Shown here one piece after another: positions 45,230 through 56,726 of a stretch of 64,000 nt of DNA. The position numbers were made by a program, and so were the translations under genes. The notes below the pieces were generated by a model. The model was not told where the DNA came from. It saw nothing but the letters and a program-made list of their open reading frames with translations, and did not search any database. Origin of the DNA: Acephala macrosclerotiorum. Lineage: Eukaryota; Ascomycota; Leotiomycetes; Helotiales; Mollisiaceae. The stretch covers positions 124,001-188,000 of the forward strand of contig MU119226.1 in assembly GCA_014904845.1 (NCBI GenBank). Reading direction: 5' to 3'. The first letter of the stretch is position 1; every line of letters starts with the position of its first letter.

Positions 45230-45826
45230 GTTGAATAAGGGGTGTTCAATTGTCTGTTTGGTTGCGCAGAGTTGTTGAGGTCTTGGAGACTTGAATAATT
45301 ATCAAAGACTTGATGTGTTATTGGAGTTTTGTTCAAGTGTTGTTGAGGTCTTGAAGTCTCGAAGATGGTGGAAGAAAGATGGAGGAAGATCGAACTCTGG
45401 AAAACTGGCGTCATATTATACACAGAAACGGAACAGCTATAGCACTAAGTGTGCCATTTCGGACGCTACGGCTACTAAGCGAGAGGAGTATCAAGCGATG
45501 TTTTTGGCCAGTTATTTGGTCGTCAGTATCAAGATGGAAGGTAAAAGAGAACGGTTAATTTATTATCACTTTCTAAAGATGCAGACAAAAAAAAGATAAC
45601 AACAATCACAACTCGCAAAGATCATATAAGTGTTGCAGAAACCTTCATTGAGTTAGCAATGCTCAAAGAGAAAAGGAGGTCAATGATAGTAATCCAAAGA
45701 AGTGTATCCAACCCCTTTCTAGAGCGATCATGCTCCATACGCAAAAAGCTTCATTACTAAGTTCCTAATGCCCTTCCTAAAAGCTAATTCTATACTTCCC
45801 AGAGTTTCCCAAAGATTCATGGCTTC
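45230..45826. other. intergenic, 0.6 kb
   Basis: Promoter of G (minus strand, from 45230) with a CA/CT-rich leader to about 45360, and 3' flank of pseudogene H. It includes an A-rich run at 45588-45597. No gene is seen. Confidence 0.45.
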
Positions 45827-46674
45827 CTATGTATAATTTGTAGAAAAGGGCACCCCGCCATCGGCATCTTCATCCTCCCTATCAGCATACCGCTCCTCGT
45901 ACTCCTTGTCTTGATCGAAGAAGGGGGATTCTAGGTGCCGATGCCTCTGTATCCTTCTCTTCCAATCCTTCCTCCATCTTATTCTTGTCCTCAAGGACAT
46001 TTATTCTCCGAGCCTTCTTCTCCAATACTCTTATTCTCCGTACTCTTCACCCCCATAAGTTTTGCATCCAGAGACTTTCTCAGCGGTTCCGTCCTCGCCT
46101 GTTCTCTCACTCTTTACACCGCCAATTCTACCTTGCCACGAGCGGAATTCCAGTCAAGAAGACTCCCAAAGCGGTGGGATCGCCAGGAAAGGGGCGACGG
46201 GGCGGAAATCGTCACCTATAATATACCATTCAATGAGTTAAGGTCCAATAATTTCAGAGGTATTGCCAGAACGGCAGTTAGGTGGTGCAAACACTCGCTA
46301 AGTCCAAGCTGTCCCCACATCGACATCTCGTAAGAAGCAACCTTCAAGTCTCTATCATGAACTTGAAGTGTAGATAGTGGGTTTTAATGGGTGTCCTTGA
46401 TCGATTGAATCTTCTTATCGGATTCGGTGATCATTTCTGCCTCGGTATCCACCACGAGGGTCGTATCTCTGTGGGAGAGGCAGAGAGCTTTGACGTGATT
46501 CTTGGAGTTGATTAGGAGTTCTATTTGGGGCTAGATACTATCATATGGGATGAGAGCTGCTGGTGGAAGGAGTCGAAGGACGGTCGAGGGTAGAGTGGCA
46601 ATGCCAGCGGTCAAATCCGTATTCGAAGAGCTGGCGTTTGCGCTGGTGGCTGTGTTGTTGGCAACAGAGGCCAT
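45827..46674 (-). pseudogene. Y-x-S-x-W family copy H, inactivated
   Basis: From ATG 46674 the frame reads an Ala/Ser/Thr N terminus like that of G, then A-A-L-I-P-Y-D-S-I followed by TAG at 46531-46533 exactly where other copies have the invariant Trp. Reading on gives P-Q-I-E-L-L-I-N-S-K, matching G (G-E-I-D-T-Y-I-K-S-K). Further stops follow, and the end of the module is not clearly readable. At 45827-45890 the acidic tail is preserved as E-E-R-Y-A-D-R-E-D-E-D-A-D-G-G-V-P. The stop is one base (TGG to TAG) from the ancestral codon. Copy H therefore duplicated with F and G and then died. Confidence 0.8.
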
Positions 46675-47600
46675 TGTGTTGCCATCTTCACTATTTTGGA
46701 TAGTGAAGAAGTTGAAATGGCAAGTGTTTCTTGTTGTTGACAACGCGTATCCGCAAGTATTTTGAAAACTTGAAGCCTTGCTCTCGAAGTCTTGGAGATG
46801 GTCAAAGATGGTGTTGGAGGAAGCAAGATCGAGGCAAGAAGTCTACAGGATAGATTTTTTTTTTCTTACACGGACATGGATTAACTATTGTGCCTCATCT
46901 ATAGCGTCGGAATCTAGACGCCGAGGGAGGTAAAGGGATAAGGATACGATACGATTTGAGATGTGAGCGTCAACTTTGGGTTGGCAAGTGCACTGGAATT
47001 TCTAGGACCATTGTCTTTTCTTGTCAGAGAGCATACACCTATCGTAGAATGCTGATCAAGGGCCTAGCAATGCAGGCTATACGTACGAATCTACCAGATG
47101 TCATGGTTATTTAGAGATTGCAGATATAGAGAATGACAAAGCTCTAGGAGTGCTTGTGGTTTGAGCGGTAGGCATTGAGGTATTGGACACTTCTCAATTG
47201 CTCTGTCTATGCGATACTAGAAGAGGGCAAACAGCTACTGAGGGTAGAACACTCTGAAAGCATCTATAGAGCAGTGTATCATCACTCGGTGAATGCAGCT
47301 CGTCTGACGCTCGCCAATCCAAGGGGAGGCGATATACACGTGACGCACACCGAACAAAACCTCGTTATCTGATAACATCTCAACAACCAACAGACTCAAA
47401 AGAAGTAAAGACTGCAAGCGCAAGCACCATTGCAACCCCCAAATCCAGACATCTATCAATGGAAAAACCAAACAAGCAGACATCACATGATGCCTCTCGC
47501 TCCCAGAAAAGGATATCTCAAATCAGATCTAAACATCAGATCTAGATATCGACATGCAACAAAAAGCATTCGCATTACGAAGTTTATTTTCCGAACATCT
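46675..47600. other. intergenic, 0.9 kb
   Basis: Upstream of pseudogene H. The TCAAGTTTTCAAAATACTTG-like phrases at 46758-46775 resemble those upstream of G (45330-45360), in keeping with duplication of promoters. No gene is supported. Confidence 0.4.
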
Positions 47601-48744
47601 TCAGTTCTTCTCTCGCTCGCCTTGCCGTCTCAGATTGCAGATCAAAACAAAGGTCTTCGTGTTCCTTTCTCCAGTTTCAAGTTTCAGATTCTTGGTCCGT
47701 CCGTGAATCGAAGAGGGCTCAAAGAGCGGCTTTTGAATTGCCTTGGCGCTTGTTCCAGCAATCCCGACTTGTGGATTTACAGTACTTGACCTGTCGTTTT
47801 GTGGGGGTTGTGCTAGGCGTGATTTGCCTGCTGAAGATGATGGGAGAGAAGGACAAAGCATATCCTGGGGAGTATCGCACTTGATCTTCAGAACATGCTT
47901 TTTCTGCCTGGTGGAAATATGCGCCTTATGCCCTACGTGTTGTCGGTATCGGAAGTTCTTGCCTTGAAGACGGTCTTGGGAGAGGTTTCCATCGGGAGCA
48001 TCACACTTGATCGTCTTGAAGGGGAGTTCTTGCTGGGTAGACGTCTCCCGCTGCTAATGCGCCGAGGCACAGATCGCATCGGGTGAGCTGTGGGAGGGAA
48101 AGGGGAGTCCATGAGGGGATCAAACTGGATCTTCAAGAACACGAGTCTGCTAGGTGGATTTGGGCTATGCTTTGATATCAAAACGCCGAAGAACGTGTAA
48201 ACATGAATGGTGGAAGAGAGGTAGCCCATGTGCACATCACTTGGTCGCCTAAAATGTGAGTTCTTTGTTGAGAGGTTTGAGAGTCTGCGCTAGCACTTTT
48301 GGCATCTGAATTTCTTCCTTTGTTTCTGTGCCGAGGGGAAAACTGCCAGTGCTCAAAATAGACCGACATTTAGAATAGTGATGAAAGAGAAGACATCCAT
48401 GAGAGAATCACACCTAGCCAGTCATCTAGAATGCGATTCTGCAGCATCATTCCTTGCCTGTCTTTTATCGCCGAGCAACTTGGAAAGGGCACTACATGGC
48501 CGAAGATGCAACCCATGAGCACATCATACTGATCGTCAAGAACACTACTCTCTGCTTGGTGGGCATGGACTATGCGCCCTGATCTGGCCATGGCACCGAC
48601 CGTCGTTTCTCTCGCTTCCACCGATAACTTGACAAAGAACGCAAGCAAGATGCCGCCGGCAAGGCCGCTTTCTAGCCATGGCCAGAGAGCAACAACGCCC
48701 AGCAGACGGCCGATTACCGCATTGGTACGAAAAGTCCCAAGCAA
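47601..48744 (-). pseudogene. decayed protein with about six tandem units of roughly 120 bases
   Basis: On the minus strand a unit of about 45 conserved bases recurs at about 48545-48500, 48440-48400, 48275-48230, 48150-48105, 48030-47985 and 47910-47865, i.e. mostly every 105-130 bases. In peptide form it reads Q-x3-[VL]-[LF]-K-x-I-K-C-D-[AT]-P (best in the last two units: Q-Q-E-L-P-F-K-T-I-K-C-D-A-P and Q-K-K-H-V-L-K-I-K-C-D-T-P). The units lie in different frames and a TAG stands near 48055 upstream of the best pair, so the gene is degraded. Upstream units run into a hydrophobic segment (A-L-W-P-W-L-E-S-G-L-A-G-G-I-L-L-A-F-F-V) near 48650. I cannot name the family. Confidence 0.55.
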
Positions 48745-51700
48745 AACGACGGACTTCCCCCCGTCAAAAAGCGCAAGTCAACGTGACGGCGAAAGAAAGA
48801 TGTCTTGCAGATTCTCAAACATATCGGGGTCTTGTCTCAGAAGTTGCCAACCTAACCTTGCCGTTGTACGCTTTTCTCGAAAAGGGATGTTCTTTCGAAG
48901 CTACTGCACTGGTCAGCGCGGAGAGAACAAAGAGGCGCCTTCTAACTTTGTGCATCTCCGCGCACCGAAGAAGTTAAAGTCGTTTGCTTTGTGTTCGGAT
49001 TTGGGGAAGCTAGAGGGAGGGAAGGGGAAGGGACGTGTGCTCAGACATCAGAAATGCACTAATGTAGTCTAGTTCTTGAATTCTGGGTGGAGTAGCTGTC
49101 ATGTTTCATCTTCCTTTCACTCCGAAATATGACCCCAAAAAATCGGGACCGTGAGGAATCCACTTTCTTCTAGCTGTGGATTTGGAAGTAGAGCTTCTTT
49201 CGACATCCTCCGATGTGTCTCGGATCCTGGCGTTAATTCTCTCGCGTTCTTTTCGCCGTACATTAGGTTCTTGGTGTTGATGAGGTAAGAAAGGTGGATT
49301 GGGGTGAGGTGAGCATAGAAGTGAGGTGGAGATTACCTACCCGCTAGGAGCTCAGCGGCTGAGGTCTGAAAGCCACGACCTCTTGCATCATTCTCTGGCT
49401 TCCATCACTCCCCCAAGTCACGATTCTCCTGGTCTGCTCACCTGTAGCCTCTTACTTGACCTCCCGAGGTGACCATGAGGTGAATGAGGCTGTTTTTTAC
49501 TATTCTTGTCCACGTATGCAAGGGAACGAGATCTGAGCGGTTGAGATTTCCTGCGCTAGATCTGCGACCGAGCTTTTATGAGGTTTGAGCGAATGGGAAG
49601 CGAGGAATGGGGAAGGAGGCTATGTTTCACCCCCAGCTTGCACATCCCGGTCATGCATGCCGGAACCGAGGTGTAATGAGAACCAATGGATGGGTTTGGT
49701 GCTTGAAATAGGAAGGGATGTTTATCATATTGACCTTGATGGAGAGGGCGAGTCGCTCGGATGATATCTTTCCTTGGTGAAGGAAGAGATCTTTGGGACT
49801 TAACGGGTGAGGGTAAGAATAGGATTTTTGGGGACGTCGTGCAGATAGTAAGGGTAGAGGGCGCGCGCTTCGAGGTGAGGAATTAGCCGCAGGTACTTTC
49901 TTCATGTACCGAGATTGTTCATGGCGCCTGGATGCACACCGCCACATCTTTACAGCTGACTTCCACTTCCATCAACCGCATCCAAGATCATGGCTGTTCA
50001 CTGGTCGAATGCGAATGTGTGAGAAAAGTAAAAAGTTGAGGCAAAGGCAAAGGCGAAGGCCGGCGCGGGATGATCAAGCTGGGCAAGTGGGTCCCAGGTT
50101 GAAAATGCGCGTAGGCCGGTGTACCTGTTTGATCTCCCGGCTCTGAAACTTGAGGATGAAAGGTCCCGATGGACGAGAAAATAAGCGATCACGTTTTTCG
50201 CCCTGGCCTAGATGATTTGTGGCGGCAAGCGTAGTAAAAGTCAGTGCCCGTTCAGCCTGTGCTTGGTTTTTCTAGGGCCGTGGTGAACAAAGTTTCAACT
50301 GCGGCAGCACGGTGAGGTCACGATTCTCTTATGGCTTCTTTGGGAAGTTGCTATGTCATTATTTCTTGATACCCTGAAGCCTGAAGGGCATAGGGATTTT
50401 CACAGCCCGCTCCAGATCTACCGCCGTCATGCTTGATGAAAGAAACGTTGTGCGCCATCGTGTTCCTTGCTAGAAGTCTGGCATCAATTGGTGGGAGATA
50501 CCAACCTCCCCGATTGGGAATTTGGGAGGGGAGACGTGGTGTTGATGTCAGACATGACTAAAGTAGCCAGATGCGGCATGAAGGGATAAAGAGAAAAGAG
50601 TATTGATGCTGGTAGGGCAGGTAACACCAGACCAGTATGTATTCAGGGTTTGTAATCATCTGAATCGCCGATATGAAAGTCAAATTCTTTGTCCTGGGGA
50701 GTGACGGCGACAGCTTCTTTTTCCGTGGTCTTCGAGCTCCGCCGTGGGAACGGATTCCAATTGGATGAGCTCATGGCGAGTAATGGTTTATGCAGAACGT
50801 GAAAGAGTCCCTGAATTGTGCTGGTAAACATGTTCGTCACAGTCATGCAGGTATAACTCATCACTACTGGCCGGTTCTGGAGATCTGAGAAGTGGAAGAC
50901 GCGTATTTTGTGTTGAGTAGTCTGGGTTGTGGTTGGGTGGAAAGATGATGCATAAGACTAAACTTCTGAGGCAAGCCAAGCGAATTTTCAGGATCGTTTC
51001 AGTTGATTGACCCTGGACTTTGACGTGAGGACCACGACGACACGACATCTTGACGGCCGTGACCCTCGAACTGCAGCGCTCGTCGCGGGAAGACAAACCT
51101 CTCTCCCTCTTATTTTGGCAGGTTGATCTTGTTTTCCTACCAGATTTGACGACTCGTTCCCCGGTAGGTCGTCAGGCACTGATGCACGATTTCACGAGAA
51201 GTCGTCGTAGTGAGGTTTGATTTTGGCCCTCGGCTTCTGAGCAGTTTGTTCAGGAGGGCCAAAATCATAACAGCATCATCCTCGTGCTTAACGGTCAGAT
51301 CGCCCCGCCATTGAGGGTTCTCGAAGGCCATGATGCATTGATCTTGTGATGAGTTTCTAGGACCAGGTCTTGTTCATCGTCCTCATCGCCTCGTCGCCTC
51401 TTTTGACGGCGTTTGACTGGGAGTAGGCTTGCGGGACTGAAGAACGGTTGAGGATCTTATGAGGATCTTGCTCATCAGGGCCCTTGGTGTTGGTCATAGA
51501 AGTTTGCATTATGCCTTGATATCGCCGTAGAGGGAGCTTGGACGATGCTGGATCGTTGAGGAAGGGTTTATCCACAAATGGTAACCCATCAGTCAGTGAA
51601 GGCCGAATCCGGACTCGGAGACCTTCTCGAAAGAGGTGTTGAGAGTCCGTGAGTTCCATTGCGCAAGGGCTGAGAAGGTCCGGTCAAGCAAGCAGAAGCA

Positions 51701-52390
51701 GATGCACGAGTCAAACTTTACAGGATATGACATGATTGATCACGGCTTGGTAGTGGTGTAAATCTAATCGTTCACGCAGAGCACAGATTGGATATGAAGT
51801 GGCGAACGGTGTGCTGCACCGAAAAGGGAAGAAATTTTGGCCGTGGGACGCGAGATTTGATGGCGCTGACGGGATGGAATTTTATAGGCCGATGAATGAC
51901 GACGGGTTTATGAATGAGAGACAAGACATGGCTAGTGAAGCAAGAGAAGGGAGAAAGAGGAGAAGTGCGAGGTTGTGCAGGAGGTGAAAGAAAGGAGATA
52001 TCACATCGGGTTGAGAGCAGATGATTCAGATGTATCGATCGTGGGCGAGTGCAACCAAAGGGATACACGGCAGTCCGATACACTGTTCTTGGTGACAGTT
52101 TCTGTGGGGTCTCGGCACGGGCAAGATACAAGAGACAAGACCTCTCATCTGGCATCAGATTCATTCATCCATAACCTCCTATTTCTCGCCCCTGAGATCG
52201 GTGTTCCTGTTCCTGTTCCTGTTCGTGTTATGGTGCATACACTTATCATTGGCGATATCCAGTCCGTGGCTTGCACAGGCACAATCATTATTCCACCAGC
52301 CGATCGGCTCACTGGTTGCTGCCACCGACACACGGCATCCATACGACCTCATCTCTCATCGCCCTCCACCAGTCGGAAGGGCTTATCACG
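48745..52390. other. 3.6 kb gene-poor stretch
   Basis: Contains several minus-strand open frames (49651, 50643, 51137, 51357, 51772) of 60-130 codons that do not join through good splice sites and show no domain. The most protein-like is 51357-51659, which begins with an ATG. The rest is probably the distal upstream region of STE12. I see no transposon ends, rRNA or tRNA. Confidence 0.4.
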
Positions 52391-54355
52391 ATTGCATCAA
52401 TCACTCGCCATTCATCAATCGACCTCATCCCGATCTTCATCCACTCACTTCCTCGATTTCTCCCCTCCTCCGCATCTGTTGAAGTAAGAGCCGTGATTCG
52501 ACTCTCACTTGGACGAGCTCTCCGCCAGACCCCTGGCTGTCAACTCTTCTGCTCGTGTTTGAGAAATTTCTAAATCAGTCTAAAGCGCAATCTTCCCACT
52601 TGGGCGCGTGTTTCAATTGGGCTGCGGGTGCTGATTGGGTGTGCGCCTGCTGAATCCTGCTGGGAACCCCACCAGTCAGGCAGGCGAGCCGGCAGAGGAA
52701 GAGACAGGGGGTGGGGTGCTTCCGCGACACGACCAGAAAATACAGCGTCGAGCAAGGAGTACGGGCCATCAGGATTATTTCCATTATTCAGTCCCAGCGA
52801 CTTAGGTGACGGACTAGATCTACTGCTCGCGAGATATACGCTGCGCTGCTGACGGGTAGTGGTCTGGACCAAAGGACCGTCGCGACTCTGAGATCGGTTC
52901 TGGTTGTGTGTGTCGCTCTCCTTCTCTCGCTGCAAAGTCCTCTCTCTATCCTGGTCCTTCGCACCGCCCTTGTCTTACATTACCACTTGACCAGTCAGCG
53001 AATCCACCCACGACCAGAAAGAATCCGAAAACCATCCACCACCAGCAGGAACCTGCAGTGCCTTTAACCTCAAAGACCTCAGCACCGAACCGGAGGGACC
53101 TTCCTCTCTGGCCGCCGGAGCTGCTTCCTCAGTTGCACCATCTCTCCTTTCTCTAGACTTCTCCCCTCTCCCTCCTCCACCACGGCCCCATCAACTACCT
53201 GCCCCTCGCCTGCTCTACCCTCGTCGTACTCGCCTCTGCGTACAGTACTGCCATCGTTTACGGCAGGCGAGATTCAACCGTCCGTGGGATCCCATCCCTC
53301 GAAGTGCCTCCTGGTTCTCCGACGGCCATTACTTCCCAAAAGCGCCTAGTGCCAGCCACCTCCTCGCACAGGGCCAGTCTTGCCAGTCTTCTTCCCAGTC
53401 GCGCGACCCAGTTGCCAATCTGCGAGCGAGTCTGCGAGTTTGCTGGATCCCGGCTAGCACGCTCAGAACCCTTCCCTTGCTCGCTCTCGCTGGCTCCGCC
53501 GATTATTCTTCTGACCCTGGACTGCCCACTGACACTGACCACGGCCAGCACAAGCACAAGCAACCAGGCCCAAGTCCACGACCCAAAAGCCTGTCCACCA
53601 GTCCACATCCACTCAACCCGACCAGCCCCATACCCTACCAGACCCTACCAGACCACCCACCTCCCGCGCGCCAGACCACCTCCTACCGCCTCCTACGAGA
53701 GTCCCCATCCCTCATAATCTCCCTGTTCCGCTTTCCAAAACGCTTCTCACACTTCGCCTTTACGCTCTCTTTCTTGTCGCAGGTCCGTACCTCGAAAGCT
53801 TCACCTTCCTCGACCCCGAAGCATACATCCCCGACACCGATCACGGGTACTTACCTCGACAATTCAATCTAGATCAGCCTGTACCGGTCGCTGCTGCGAA
53901 CGCGCGTTGTGCAGCTTTTCGACGGTTGATCGAGCTTCGAATTCGGGTGCTTCCTTTTCCTAATAATTACCACCGTCGAGCCGGTTTTTCTCCTCCCGAG
54001 TCGAGTTCTTGCTGGCCTCGAAACTCCTCGAACAACAACCGTTCCATCTACTGCATTTCTGATCGGAGCAGGCTCCTTCAAACCACCACACACAACTGAG
54101 AAGAGTGTCCATCTTTACGACACCTCACGCACCGTACGACACTCGCTTCACCGTCCCTTTTCATCCATCTCTAAAGCCACTACTGCTTCATCGACGTCCC
54201 TGGTTCGGGCATCCCAACAATCGACGACACCGACCTCGACGCGATTGACACGTTCGCGGCCTCTTAGCCCCACTATATTGGCGGCGTTTCAATATACTCT
54301 GGACGTGCTTGCCATCTTATCAACACTTTGGGCGAATTGTTTCGACTCCAATTGA
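52391..54355 (+). promoter_or_regulatory. CT-rich upstream region and probable long 5' leader of STE12
   Basis: About 2 kb of strongly pyrimidine-rich sequence on the coding strand (notably 52900-53250 and 53700-54300), ending in a purine-poor leader just before ATG 54356. Such stretches are usual in promoters and long leaders of regulatory genes in filamentous fungi. Open frames here (53304-53872) are Ser/Pro/Thr low complexity and begin without good context, so I treat them as by-products or possible upstream ORFs. Confidence 0.45.
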
Positions 54356-56726
54356 ATGGCGCATATGATGTATTCGCAGCATCATGCGACGATGGCTCCT
54401 CCTCAGAAACCGGAGACCTTCATGTTGAGCAGTGAAGCACAACAAAGTCTCCCTCAAGATGCTCAAGTTGCTCTGCAACAAGTTGACAATTGTACGATAA
54501 GATCTCAACCCCAGCGGTCGATCACGATCACAAAACAATCTGCTAACAAACAATTAGTAAAATACTTTTTAATATCTGCTCCTGTTGACTGGACACCGGA
54601 TCAGTACATCCGACGATTTCTTCTTCCCACCGGCGAATACGTTTCTTGTGTATTATGGTATGTGGTTGTCTGTGGTTGGTTTGGACATTGAATTGACCGT
54701 AGCAGGAATAATCTCTTTCACATCTCCGGCACCGACATTGTACGATGCCTTTCTTTCCGATTTCAAGCGTTTGGACGACCGGTCAAGAACTCGAAGAAGT
54801 TCGAGGAGGGTATCTTCTCCGATCTACGAAACCTGAAGTCTGGCACCGATGCCTCCCTCGAAGAGCCAAAGAGTGGTTTCCTAGATTTTCTGTACAAGAA
54901 CAACTGTATTCGAACACAAAAGAAACAGAAGGTCTTCTACTGGTACAGCGTACCACACGACAGACTGTTCCTCGATGCTCTCGAGAGGGATCTGAAGAGG
55001 GAAAAGATGGGACAAGAGGCCACCACTGTTGCAGTCAATGAGCCGGCTCTCTCATTCGAATTTGACTCGTCGCAATCACTGTTCGAACAACTCACCAAGG
55101 CCCAACAAGCCAACTCTTCCTCCTTCTCCGCACAACAACCTTCATACTCCCAGTCACAATCACAATCAACTTCCCCAGTGATGCGAGCGATCGACTCGAT
55201 GCCACCACCGCAAATGATGCCCCAAGCAATGGCGATGCCTGAGGAGATGAACCCAATGGCTGCATACCAACAAATGGCAATGGGTCCATCAGTGGCACAA
55301 CAGATGGTTAAGAGAGAGGCTGATTTCGGCCGTGTTCAATACAACCAGAACGGTGTTCCAATTTCGCAAGCACACCAGCGTCATGCTTCCATGCCTGCGT
55401 ATGGTCTTGAGTACTCACCCGCACCTTCGTTTGTTTCATCGCACTATGAAGACTACAGCAATCGTGGTATCTCTTTCGAGCCAATCACTCCACCACAACA
55501 AGCTCTGGGAATGGGTGCAGAGCCTGCGTACATTGCAAACGAGGAGACGGGCCTCTACACTGCGATCCCAGACCATCTTGGAGCTGTAAACGGACTTCAC
55601 GGGATCATGCAACTCCCACCATCAAACTTGACCGGTCCACAATTCTCTCATGCCACCCGAGGATACGGCGCGAATAACGTCTACTCGGTCATTGAGGGAT
55701 CACCGACCTACAAGCAAAGACGGCGCCGTTCATCGATTCCTCCCGGAGTTGCCGCCATGGTTGCTGCTACAGCTGCTGGACAAGCTCAAGCACACACTGC
55801 TCACCGACCGTCAGACCTGAGACGATCTGTATCGACCTCGGTAGGCCCTGTTGCTGAGGGTGATGAGTCTGGAAACAACTCACCACCCGGACTTGCCTAC
55901 AGCAATGGCATGCACCAACTCGCTCAACAGCACAAGGATCTCATCGACATGTCAAGACACGGAACTCCCCTCTCCACCGTCGAAGATAGCCCGGCCATGA
56001 ACCCAATGGCACTCCAACACAACGACTACAACCAACTCTCCAACGAAGAGCTCTCAGGTGATGGTTCAATCCATGACTCTCCCCAAAGAAGACACATGCA
56101 AGGTCCCAATGGTGTAATCCGAAGAGCACGCAGTGCCACCATGATGGAACTTGGCCCCTATCCCCAAAAGTCACATTCATGCCCCATCCCCACCTGCGGT
56201 CGTCTCTTCAAGCGTTTAGAGCATCTCAAAAGGTATGGTTTACTATTTTCATCACTTCATCAACCGGCTACAGGCCGCTGACACCCCCATCTCTATAGAC
56301 ACGTGAGAACACATACACAAGAAAGACCCTACATCTGCCCCCACTGTAATAAGGCATTCTCCCGATCAGACAACCTAGCACAGTACGTCCCTACACATCA
56401 CACAAACATCACAACACAAACACATATGCAAGTATCACCAAACTAACATTAGAAATAGACACCGTCGTACCCATGACCGATCCGATGGCTCCGAAGGTCC
56501 ATACGGCAGCTACAGCGGCGAAGAAGACGACTATGAAGGCGAAGACCAACTCGGCTCCCTCGAAGAAGCGTCCCCCAACTCCGAAAATGGATACCTCCCA
56601 ACCTCAATGGCGCAACAATTTGGTGGCTTAAATAGCATGAGCATGTCGATGTCGATGTCGAATTCTGGAATGGCGGCTCCTAGTCAATTGATCTCGCACC
56701 AGCAATTGATGCAGCAACCTATATAG
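54356..56726 (+). CDS. ste12: Ste12-type transcription factor with C2H2 fingers
   Basis: Five exons (54356..54491, 54558..54657, 54706..56232, 56299..56382, 56459..56726) join in phase to give 704 residues. Residues about 50-165 are the Ste12 homeodomain-like DNA-binding domain ([51 protein letters not shown]). A long Gln/Met/Ser-rich middle follows. Two C2H2 fingers lie near residues 569-619 ([24 protein letters not shown]), split by the last two introns, with an acidic patch after them. This is the filamentous-fungus form (SteA, MST12, pp-1), a nuclear target of the Fus3/Kss1-type MAP kinase that controls mating, invasive growth and sexual development. It would lie at the end of the pathway begun by the STE3 receptor. 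Confidence 0.95.

Noticed and set aside
48572..49072. 166-codon plus-strand open frame
   Set aside because: It is antisense to the decayed repeat gene, low-complexity basic, with no domain.
50643..51659. Series of minus-strand frames that could form a multi-exon gene
   Set aside because: I could not join them through convincing donor/branch/acceptor signals, and no part resembles a known domain.
53304..53872. Ser/Pro/Thr-rich open frames before STE12
   Set aside because: They are by-products of CT-rich sequence in a probable leader; overlapping frames look alike.
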